Of a stretch of DNA of 29,777 nucleotides, positions 23,446 to 29,777 are shown one piece after another. The notes under the pieces were generated by a model that was not told the origin of the DNA, searched no databases, and saw nothing but the letters and a program-made list of their open reading frames with translations. The translations under genes and the position numbers were made by a program. This DNA comes from Acidobacteriota bacterium (lineage in GTDB: Bacteria; Acidobacteriota; Terriglobia; Terriglobales; Acidobacteriaceae), in contig JAKABE010000005.1 of the NCBI GenBank assembly GCA_021801945.1, forward strand, positions 1 through 29,777, written 5' to 3'. Each line of letters opens with the position of its first letter. Positions within the stretch are counted from its first letter, which is position 1.

Positions 23446-25983
23446 ATGTATTCGATCATGAGACTTGTGTCGATCGCGGCGTTGGCGGCCGCCGGAGTGG
23501 CGGCAGGGGCGCAGATGGGCAACCCCGCCAATGGGCCGACAAGCATTCCGGATAACCAGATTGACCCGGCCAGAAATCTGACTGCCGGAACCCTGGAATC
23601 CGCGCTGCACAAGCCGCTACCCGAGCAGTACATCTGGACACAGGCCGATGCTGTGCCCCCGCGTCCGCTGGTTGCGAACGGATGGGATAGCGGGAATCAC
23701 CAGGACTTGGCTCCCCACTATTTCCGGCGCACGTTTCAGGTGAGTGATGTTCCCGCGCAGGCCACCCTTTATTTGGCAGGTCCGCGCAGGGCCGCAATCT
23801 TTCTTAATGGGCAGGAGGTTGGCGGCTACGATCTCAACCTGGACTTCCCGATAGGCATCCGCGTGTACAGCTGCGACGTAACCCATGCTCTGCGAAGTGG
23901 CAAGAATGTGCTCGCGATCGAGGCGGTGCGGGGTCCCGGGGTTGGCAATGGAGCGGCCAGCCGGCTCAGCGTGCAGCAGGCTCGCGGCGAAGTGCTGGCA
24001 GTCATGATTGTTCCGGCGGCGCGCGGCATCCAGGCTCCGCCGCTGGTGATGAGCGATGCGCATTGGAAGGCAACCATGAAGGCAGCGCCCTCCGGCTGGC
24101 AACAGGCAGATTTCAACGATGCGAGTTGGCCCGCCGCCGACGATCTGTCAGGCATTGAAGGCTCGATCAATCTTTTCCAGTGGAATGCCGATGCTGGGAT
24201 GTATGCATGGCCAGGATACGATGGCATTTCGCCCTTCCTTGCGCATTATCCCCTGAAAGCGGTCACGGTCAGCCATGTGTATGGCGGTGTGGGCAGGATT
24301 GAGAATGCGCAATCGCTTGCTGCCCGCTCTACGGGTGGAGAGTTGAAGGTCGTTCTCCCGGAGGAGCACCTCTCGCGCTATAACGCGCCGCAGATCCTGC
24401 TGGATTTCGGCCGCGAGGTCACCGGCCGGATCGAGTTGCAGTCTGAATCCAATCGGCCGGCCCAAGTCACCGTACAATATGGCGAGTCGGAGGCCGAGGC
24501 GCTCCTGCAACCGCATCTTGGCATCGATCCTGTATATCTGCCGCCGCACGGAACGGCCTACGGTCCTAAGAGCGCCTTTCGCTATGCCGTCATCCGCTTC
24601 ACGGGTGGCCGTGACACGCATTTCCGCACCATTCGCCTGGATGGGATTGCATACCCGGTGAAGTATCAGGGCTCATTCGAGTCCTCTGATCCTGAGCTGA
24701 ACAAGATGTGGGCCATCGGCGCATACACGGCGCATCTGTGCATGCAGGACGATATCTGGGACGCGCCGAAGCGCGACCGGGGACGGTGGATGGGTGATCT
24801 CGACGTCAGCGGCCGCACCATCGGCGATGTCTTTGGCGACGGTTTCCTCATGCAGGACACCCTGGACCGGCTTGTGGGCCCGGCGCCGGTCGAGCGCCAT
24901 GTGAATGGAATTCCAGGCTACTCGGCCTTCTGGGTGATTGGTGAAAAGGAGTTCTACCTGCGCACCGGATCGATGAAGCAGCTTGAAAGCATCCATGCCC
25001 GACTGGTGCAGTTGCTCGCATACATGAAGACGGATCTGAACAATCAGGATCTCTTCTCGGATAGCACGCACGCTTGGCCTTTTGTGGATTGGTCGCCGGA
25101 GATGGCCGCCTACGATACTCAGACCCGGATGGCAACGCAGTTTGAGTATTATGCCGCCTTCCGCGACGGCGCCTGGCTGCTGCGCGTGCTGCACGATGAG
25201 AAAAGCGCGGCCCGCATACAGGAGGAAGCCGACGCGCTCGAGGCGGCGGCGCAGCGGCACATGTTGGATCGGCGGGGATCGTTTGGAGACCGGTGGCAGC
25301 CCAATGCCTATGCGGTTCTGTCCGGCGTAGCCAGCAAGGACCAGTATGCCTCCATCTGGAAGAACTCGCTGTCAAGCGTAGGGCACATCGAGTACAACCC
25401 TTACATCATCACGCCGTATTACAACTTTTACGTGATTAGCGCCATGGCCGAGATGGGGCATCGCCAAGCGGCTCTCAACTGGATTCGCCAATATTGGGGC
25501 GGTATGGTGCAGGAGGGCGCAACCAGTTTCTGGGAAGGCTACGATCCGTCCTGGTATAAGGGCGAACTTTTCCACGAATCGCTGCAGGCGGACAATATGT
25601 CCGGCTTCCGCGTGAGCCTGGCACACGGCTGGTCAAGCGGCGTTACGCCATGGCTTATGGCGCAGGTGCTGGGCATTCAGCCCACCAGCGGCGGCTTTGC
25701 CACCGTGAATATCAGGCCCGATCTGTTGGGACTGAAGTGGGCCAAAGGCACCGAGCCGACGCCGCACGGTCTCCTGGGAGTATCCATTCGAGACAACGAT
25801 GGATACACAACCACGATCACACTGCCCGCCGACGTTCAAGCCAGCGTTTCTGTTCCGGTTGCGTCGCCAGGAGTGCATGTACTCGTGAATGGTAAAGCGC
25901 ACGAGAGCACTCCTGCCGAATCGGGCAATCGTGCGATCGTTGTCCTCAGCGGTCAGGGAACCTACGTGATTGAGTCGCGCTGA
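23446..25983 (+). CDS. Secreted GH78-like alpha-L-rhamnosidase
   Basis: Large exported glycoside hydrolase (845 residues) that would release terminal rhamnose from plant or microbial polysaccharides. The signal peptide is MRLVSIAALAAAGVAAGA (about 5-22). Beta-sandwich domains include a jelly-roll with FRRTFQVSDVPAQATLYLAGPRRAAIFLNGQEVGGYDLN (about 92-130), a concanavalin-like part with LLDFGREVTGRIEL, then the (alpha/alpha)6 barrel (about 405-750) and a C-terminal beta domain. The GH78 acid motif reads DAPKRDRGRWMGD (439-451): both outer Asp are kept but the usual general-acid Glu position is Asp (D444). A candidate general base is E697 in TSFWEGYD. ATG 23446 has AAGGGGG 6 nt upstream; GTG 23428 is a less likely start. 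Downstream is a truncated FGE-domain gene. Confidence 0.82.
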   Translation: MYSIMRLVSIAALAAAGVAAGAQMGNPANGPTSIPDNQIDPARNLTAGTLESALHKPLPEQYIWTQADAVPPRPLVANGWDSGNHQDLAPHYFRRTFQVSDVPAQATLYLAGPRRAAIFLNGQEVGGYDLNLDFPIGIRVYSCDVTHALRSGKNVLAIEAVRGPGVGNGAASRLSVQQARGEVLAVMIVPAARGIQAPPLVMSDAHWKATMKAAPSGWQQADFNDASWPAADDLSGIEGSINLFQWNADAGMYAWPGYDGISPFLAHYPLKAVTVSHVYGGVGRIENAQSLAARSTGGELKVVLPEEHLSRYNAPQILLDFGREVTGRIELQSESNRPAQVTVQYGESEAEALLQPHLGIDPVYLPPHGTAYGPKSAFRYAVIRFTGGRDTHFRTIRLDGIAYPVKYQGSFESSDPELNKMWAIGAYTAHLCMQDDIWDAPKRDRGRWMGDLDVSGRTIGDVFGDGFLMQDTLDRLVGPAPVERHVNGIPGYSAFWVIGEKEFYLRTGSMKQLESIHARLVQLLAYMKTDLNNQDLFSDSTHAWPFVDWSPEMAAYDTQTRMATQFEYYAAFRDGAWLLRVLHDEKSAARIQEEADALEAAAQRHMLDRRGSFGDRWQPNAYAVLSGVASKDQYASIWKNSLSSVGHIEYNPYIITPYYNFYVISAMAEMGHRQAALNWIRQYWGGMVQEGATSFWEGYDPSWYKGELFHESLQADNMSGFRVSLAHGWSSGVTPWLMAQVLGIQPTSGGFATVNIRPDLLGLKWAKGTEPTPHGLLGVSIRDNDGYTTTITLPADVQASVSVPVASPGVHVLVNGKAHESTPAESGNRAIVVLSGQGTYVIESR

Positions 25984-26236
25984 TCGGGCCTAGAGTGGAG
26001 ACTGTGATGTCATAAGCGGCCAGTTGCGCCGGGGAGGGGAAGTCTTGGTGCGATGTATGGGGTGAACCCCAGTCTTCCGATACTTCAGATCTGTGCTTTC
26101 CGTGTCTCATGTGCAGCCGAGACTTGCCAACACGAGAGCATCGTGGGCCTTCATCGAGCGTGCCCCATAACTCAATCAGATTTCATCCATCGCACTCCGC
26201 AGCCGCCCGATGACATAGGATGGTAAGATTTTTGCG
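25984..26236. other. Intergenic region after the rhamnosidase gene
   Basis: No gene is visible. A small perfect hairpin (TGGGG, TGAA, CCCCA at 26058-26071) is present without a T-tract, so termination here is uncertain. Confidence 0.4.
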
Positions 26237-26860
26237 ATGGTCCGTCATGTTGCTTGTCGCGTGCTGATCGCTGAGTCGCCCTGGATCCGCATCGCCGCCG
26301 GCTGGTTCTCCATGGGATCCGACACAGGTCAGGCTGTGGAAAGCCCTGTTCATCGCGTCTGGGTTGATTCCTTTGCCATGGCAGCAACTCAAGTTACCGT
26401 TGAGGAATACGCGCGGTTTCTAGATGCCACTGGGAACGAGCCGCCCCCATACTGGGGTGATCCCAACTTTTGTCATCCCCAGCAACCCGTGGTAGCGGTC
26501 TCGTGGTTTGACGCTGAGGCATATTGCGCGTGGCTCTCGTCAATGAGCGGCTGGCACTATCGGCTCCCTACAGAAGCCGAGTGGGAGCGGGCCGCTCGGG
26601 GCGGCGCCGAGGGGATGTCATTCCCTTGGGGCAATGATCCGCCGACATTACGTCCGGGGTATCACACGCGTTGGATAACCGGCCCTGAGCCGGTTGGGCA
26701 GTCACAGCCGAATGCCTACGGCTTATTTGACATGTGCGAGAACGTGCATGAATGGTGCAGCGATTGGTACGGGGCCAACTACTACGCGATTTCCTGGTTT
26801 CGTCAACTTGACTTGGCCCCTTTTGATGGTCTGATCTGGCCCCACCTTGAAGGCGTGTGA
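26237..26860 (+). pseudogene. FGE/SUMF1-domain protein truncated by IS21
   Basis: N-terminal three quarters of a formylglycine-generating-enzyme-type protein; such enzymes oxidise an active-site Cys of sulfatases to formylglycine, and related ones act on other substrates. Visible motifs: PWIRIAAGWFSMGSD (about 15-29), AATQVTVEEYARFLDATG, PVVAVSWFDAEAYCAWLSS, YRLPTEAEWERAARGG (about 111-126), YGLFDMCENVHEWCSDWYG (about 161-179). At base 26795 the coding sequence enters the IS21 terminus, so residues 187-207 (starting W, FRQLDLAPFDG) are IS-derived. The RGGSW block and C-terminal Cys-containing region needed for catalysis are lost, so the product should be inactive. Start is ATG 26237 and no clear Shine-Dalgarno is visible. 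Confidence 0.85.
26795..26847 (+). repeat. IS21 left terminal inverted repeat
   Basis: Begins TGGTTTCG and contains two TGGCCCC blocks, in the multiple-terminal-repeat style of IS21. Pairs with the right end at 29726-29777. Confidence 0.85.
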
Positions 26861-26869
26861 TTTGTCTTT

Positions 26870-26926
26870 CCGTGTTGGCCTTGGCGGAAGGAGCCCGTAG
26901 GGCGACTGGAGCCAAGGCCAACACGG
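26870..26926. other. 16-bp perfect hairpin at the IS21 distal end
   Basis: CCGTGTTGGCCTTGGC (26870-26885) is the exact reverse complement of 26911-26926. The 25-nt loop itself contains GCCC-GTA-GGGC (26893-26903), a nested small hairpin. It lies between the IS left inverted repeat and the end of the passenger gene. No T-tract follows on the minus strand, but such a stem could block outside transcription into the element, end the ist operon, or be a recombination or RNA element. Confidence 0.7.
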
Positions 26927-26955
26927 GGCGGCGCCGCTCCCGTGGTCAAGCGGCG

Positions 26956-27303
26956 TTAAAAGGGGGATTCAGGCATATGTTCCTCGGGATGGAAGATATG
27001 CTCGAACGGCAAGCGCTCCTCCTTTGCCTTGCTGGAACCGAGCGGAACTTCGAACTGGGTTGGGGTGGTGCCGAGGTAGTCGAGTCGTACGACCTCTGCC
27101 AGTCTGATTTCCACCTCACGCTGGCCTTCGGTATAGGCAACCTCGCCCAGGCGTCCGATTTCCAGCGCCTGCTGAAAAGCGGTCTGGTCATCTTGGCTGG
27201 AGAAGATGTGGACGGCTTCTTTCCACTCCCGCAGGCCCTCTTTACCTTCAACCATTACCGCCCAGCGTAGTTGCGCGTAGTACCACTGCTTGCTCGTCAT
27301 CAT
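26956..27303 (-). CDS. IS21 passenger gene, small DUF4288-like protein
   Basis: 115-residue protein, third gene of the element. Its ATG overlaps the istB stop as ATGA, so it is translationally coupled and belongs to the ist transcript. Sequence features: KQWYYAQLRWAVMVEGKEGLREWKEAVHIFSS at the start, QQALEIGRLGEVAYTEGQREVEIRLAEVVRLDYLG in the middle, and FEHIFHPEEHMP at the end. The layout (short W/Y-rich strand, helix, then a GQREVEIRLAEVVRLD strand) resembles DUF4288, a family of small proteins of unknown function; I am not certain of that match. It has no helix-turn-helix or catalytic motif. It may regulate transposition or be a cargo gene. Confidence 0.72.
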   Translation of the reverse strand: MMTSKQWYYAQLRWAVMVEGKEGLREWKEAVHIFSSQDDQTAFQQALEIGRLGEVAYTEGQREVEIRLAEVVRLDYLGTTPTQFEVPLGSSKAKEERLPFEHIFHPEEHMPESPF

Positions 27304-28070
27304 GCCTTGCCGCCTTTCCGTGCCATGGTTCTGCGGAACCTGTAACTCTCCGTGCCGGTCTCGATGATGTGCGCCCGATCAGTCAACCGGTCGAGCATCG
27401 CCTTGCACAACCGCGCGTTGGGTATCTTGGTGGGCCATTCTGAGAACGGCAAGTTCGTGGTCACGATCACAGCCGCCTGTTCGGCGCGACCGGCAATGAC
27501 CTGGAATAGCAGCTCCGCCGCGGCGTCCGGCATCACCACATATCCAAGCTCATCAACCACGACAAGCTCGTAGCGCATCCAGCGATTGCGCACGCGTGTT
27601 AGCTGCAGCTGGCTCTGGGCTTCGATCATCTCGGTCACCATTTCCGCCGCCGTAGTGAAGCGCACTCGTTTGCGTTGGCGGCAGGCTGCGACACCAAGAG
27701 CGGTCGCTAAGTGGCTTTTCCCTGTCCCTGTTTCGCCAAGAAAAATCACTGGCTCCTTGCGCTCCAGATACTCGCCCTCGCTCAACTTCTTCATCACGGC
27801 TGCGGGGATGTGCGATGCGCTCTCAAAATCGAACTCCTCCAGTGTCTTGACCGCTGGGAAATGAGCTTCCTTGATGCGCCGGATTACGGCCCGGCGCTCG
27901 CGTTCCTCGATCTCGGCTCCGAGCAGCGCCTCCAGATAGCTCAGGTGCGACTGTTTCTTGCGCACCGCTTCCTCAGCCAGGTTGGCGAACTGGTCGGCCA
28001 CGGTGGTCAGATAGAGTTGCCGCGCGTACTGCTGAATAGCAGCTTGTTGGATCGGCTGAGATGTGCTCAC
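27300..28070 (-). CDS. istB: IS21 family helper ATPase IstB
   Basis: AAA+ ATPase that assists IstA in target selection and strand transfer. In the 256-residue form from GTG 28070, Walker A is GETGTGKS (112-119), Walker B LVVVDELG (169-176), the sensor TTN is at 204-206 and the arginine-containing RLTDRAH is near 228-234. The GTG overlaps the istA stop as GTGA, giving coupled translation; an upstream in-frame start at 28142 lies inside istA and is unlikely. The C-terminus is followed immediately by the coupled passenger gene. Confidence 0.93.
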   Translation of the reverse strand: MSTSQPIQQAAIQQYARQLYLTTVADQFANLAEEAVRKKQSHLSYLEALLGAEIEERERRAVIRRIKEAHFPAVKTLEEFDFESASHIPAAVMKKLSEGEYLERKEPVIFLGETGTGKSHLATALGVAACRQRKRVRFTTAAEMVTEMIEAQSQLQLTRVRNRWMRYELVVVDELGYVVMPDAAAELLFQVIAGRAEQAAVIVTTNLPFSEWPTKIPNARLCKAMLDRLTDRAHIIETGTESYRFRRTMARKGGKA

Positions 28071-29647
28071 TGGACCACCTCCGTCGCCACCGGGAAGTTC
28101 GCCATCCGCGAAGCGGAGTCTGTCTGGGATGACTCGGCCCAACTCGGCCGCAGTTGTTCATAGCCTTCCATGCTGGGTTGCGGACGATCATAGCGGCTCA
28201 ACTCTCCTATCTCTACAGCCGCTGCATGGGAAGAGGTCTGCCGGCAGTCCACGTTGAGCAAATAGCGGATCGCGCTCAGGCTGGAAGTTCCCATCTCCAG
28301 CGCTTCTTCCACTGCCTGGCGTACGCGGGCAGCTCCATAGGTGCGGCTTAGCAGAAGCACCTCGATCATGGCTCGCGTTCCTGCCTGGCGGCCATCTCGT
28401 TGGCTGTTTATCGACCAGAAGCGGTCGTAGCTGGCCGGCCAGAGACCCTGAGCGCGGCACTGTTCCAGAGCCGTCGACCCGGCCATGGCGCCGGGCTTCT
28501 TCATCAGCACATCCAGATAGTGATCCAGTTCCAGAACCTGCCGATGGCGGTCGTAACAGCGCTCATGCCGGGCCACGCAACGACCAGAGTGCCAGATCTC
28601 CACGTAGGCCGAATAGACCTTGGCCTGGACCGATGTTCCCACCGGCAACGGCGTCGAGTAGAAGTTGGTCAGCACCTTCACGCAGCCACTCTGGTTGACT
28701 CTGGGAAAATGCAGAGCCGCCAGATCAAAACCTTCGGCGGCCAGCGGCAGCAGATGCTCGCGTTCGGCCAGCATCGCCGCGCCAATCATCTGGCTGCGGC
28801 CGGCAATCATGCGGTTCTGCTCTTCGACCGAGCCAGACTCCAGAAGCCTGTTCAACTCCTCCAGATCGCGTACCTTGGGCACGGGAACCAGATAGTTGCG
28901 CCGAAACTGACCGCCCTCGCCCTCGACGCCACCCTTTTCGTGGCCCTCGCCCGGAGTGCAGAACTCCGCAAGAAAGCCCCAGTGCGAGCGGAAGGCGATG
29001 AACCGCGTGCTCTCTTCTCGCTGCCGGCCGCGCAGGATCTTCTTCACCGCACTTGTCAGGTTGTCGAACCTCAGAGTGCGAAACACCCCGCCAAACCATG
29101 CGAACGCCAACTCGTGCGCTTCCAGAAAGGCCTGTTGCGTGGCGTGCGGATAGGCCCGGTGAAAGGCCGCGCCCGAGGCCATCGAGCGCATGCAGAAAAT
29201 GTGGATCTTGCGCGGCTGGCCGTCGAACTCCGCCCAGATCTCGTACCAGTCCACCTGCGCCTCGCCGCCAAACTGGTAGGACTGAGGTACGAAGACCTCG
29301 TGGCCCAGCAGCCCCATGGCTTGCTTCCGCTGCCGCACATACTCACGGACCGTGGACTCGGCAACGGCGACTTCTGGCTTCTCCTGCCGCAGACGCGCCC
29401 AGATGCGGCGTGCCGTGTGTCGCTGCTTGCGCGGCGCCCGGCGATCTGCCTCCAGAATCGCGTCTATGAACGGCAGCGCCGCCGCCAGCTTCGGCCGCTC
29501 ACGTTCCGGCTTCTTCCGCTCTGGAGGCACTGCGCTGGTCAAAGCCCGACGCACCTCCCGCCGATGTACTCCCAATCGCCGCGCCACCGCGCGGATCGTC
29601 CCGGCCCCATGCTCGTACTCTCGCCGGATCTGCTCGTATAGCTCCAC
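28067..29647 (-). CDS. istA: IS21 family transposase IstA
   Basis: DDE transposase of 526 residues. An N-terminal helix-turn-helix ([23 protein letters not shown], about 14-36) binds the terminal repeats. The catalytic core has D133 in [11 protein letters not shown]195 in LRFDNLTS and E242 in HEKGGVEG, an intact DDE triad. The C-terminal part includes the typical beta domain ([18 protein letters not shown]). GTG 29647-29645 is chosen because AAGGAGG (29660-29654) is 6 nt upstream; an earlier TTG at 29668 would add seven residues. The 3' end overlaps istB by 4 nt. Confidence 0.93.
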   Translation of the reverse strand: MELYEQIRREYEHGAGTIRAVARRLGVHRREVRRALTSAVPPERKKPERERPKLAAALPFIDAILEADRRAPRKQRHTARRIWARLRQEKPEVAVAESTVREYVRQRKQAMGLLGHEVFVPQSYQFGGEAQVDWYEIWAEFDGQPRKIHIFCMRSMASGAAFHRAYPHATQQAFLEAHELAFAWFGGVFRTLRFDNLTSAVKKILRGRQREESTRFIAFRSHWGFLAEFCTPGEGHEKGGVEGEGGQFRRNYLVPVPKVRDLEELNRLLESGSVEEQNRMIAGRSQMIGAAMLAEREHLLPLAAEGFDLAALHFPRVNQSGCVKVLTNFYSTPLPVGTSVQAKVYSAYVEIWHSGRCVARHERCYDRHRQVLELDHYLDVLMKKPGAMAGSTALEQCRAQGLWPASYDRFWSINSQRDGRQAGTRAMIEVLLLSRTYGAARVRQAVEEALEMGTSSLSAIRYLLNVDCRQTSSHAAAVEIGELSRYDRPQPSMEGYEQLRPSWAESSQTDSASRMANFPVATEVVQ

Positions 29648-29725
29648 CTTGCTCCTCCTTGTGGCCAAGCCGTCCTCGTTTCCGGGAACTGAAACCCCGA
29701 AACAAGATAACGGGCGCCGCCTTCA

Positions 29726-29777
29726 GGTGGGGCCAAATCAGACCATCGAAAGGGGCCAACTCAGAGTAGCGAAATCA
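29726..29777 (-). repeat. IS21 right terminal inverted repeat
   Basis: Reverse complement of the left end with a few mismatches: it reads TGATTTCG inward from 29777. It ends exactly at the last base of the window, which suggests that assembly stopped at the repeat. Confidence 0.85.

Larger units (their letters stand above)
26795..29777 (-). mobile_element. IS21-family insertion sequence, three genes
   Basis: About 2.98 kb element bounded by long imperfect inverted repeats: the first roughly 52 nt from 26795 and the reverse complement of the last roughly 52 nt to 29777 align almost base for base, with blocks TTGGCCCC, GATGGTCTGAT and TGGCCCCACCT shared. Both ends begin TG in the outward-in sense, as IS21 ends do. 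It carries istA, istB and a passenger gene on the minus strand and interrupts the FGE-domain gene. The right terminus coincides with the last base of the window, so no target duplication can be checked. All genes look intact, so the element may be active. Confidence 0.92.

Noticed and set aside
28400..29641. 413-codon plus-strand frame
   Set aside because: It is antisense to istA, which has an intact DDE triad, Shine-Dalgarno and coupling to istB.
1..29777. CRISPR array or tandem repeat array
   Set aside because: No regularly spaced direct repeats were seen; the only repeats are transposon ends, hairpins and short dyads.

Overview
The window reads as a stretch of a GC-rich, Gram-negative bacterial chromosome, most likely an Acidobacteriota (Terriglobia-like). 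This is inferred from the gene mix and order: msbA-yicC-gmk-rpoZ-coaBC-UDG, ygfZ-DUF1844-MBL-ribF, a long PBP1A and a secreted GH78-type glycosidase. No 16S or other decisive marker is present. It is probably a draft or metagenomic contig, because its last base coincides with the inferred terminus of an IS21 element.

Region 1 (1-7015) is core. A tightly packed minus-strand operon runs msbA-like ABC exporter, yicC, gmk (11-nt overlap), rpoZ, then after a 425-nt gap coaBC and a family-4 uracil-DNA glycosylase cut by the window start. Divergent from it is gmhB, a heptose-bisphosphate phosphatase. Exporter and gmhB both serve the outer membrane (LPS).

Region 2 (about 7314-12873) is a decayed integrative island at a tRNA-Gln(CTG) gene that has a good sigma70-type promoter. 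It holds an intact tyrosine integrase, a convergent AlpA/excisionase-like HTH protein, a DUF6788 protein, a DDE transposase remnant (frameshifted and cut off) and an IS1634-family element that abuts it and whose own transposase is frameshifted. A short membrane-segment ORF of unknown origin ends the island. No second att copy was found.

Region 3 (12927-22928) is core again: an S41/CtpA-like PDZ protein whose catalytic Ser and Lys are both replaced (a likely pseudoprotease) followed by a good terminator; a class A PBP; the convergent operon ygfZ-DUF1844-MBL hydrolase-ribF; a secreted HELTH-motif protein; and a thymidine kinase with an altered P-loop.

Region 4 (22929-29777) is accessory: a 517-nt stretch without a recognisable gene, a secreted GH78-like alpha-L-rhamnosidase, and an FGE/SUMF1-domain gene truncated by a complete-looking IS21 element. 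That element carries istA, istB and a third, translationally coupled passenger gene, plus a striking 16-bp perfect hairpin.

Nothing here is clearly a new multi-gene defence or biosynthetic system. The best leads are the dead-site S41 protein, the three-gene IS21 with its hairpin, the HELTH secreted protein and the DUF6788/palindrome/transposase module.
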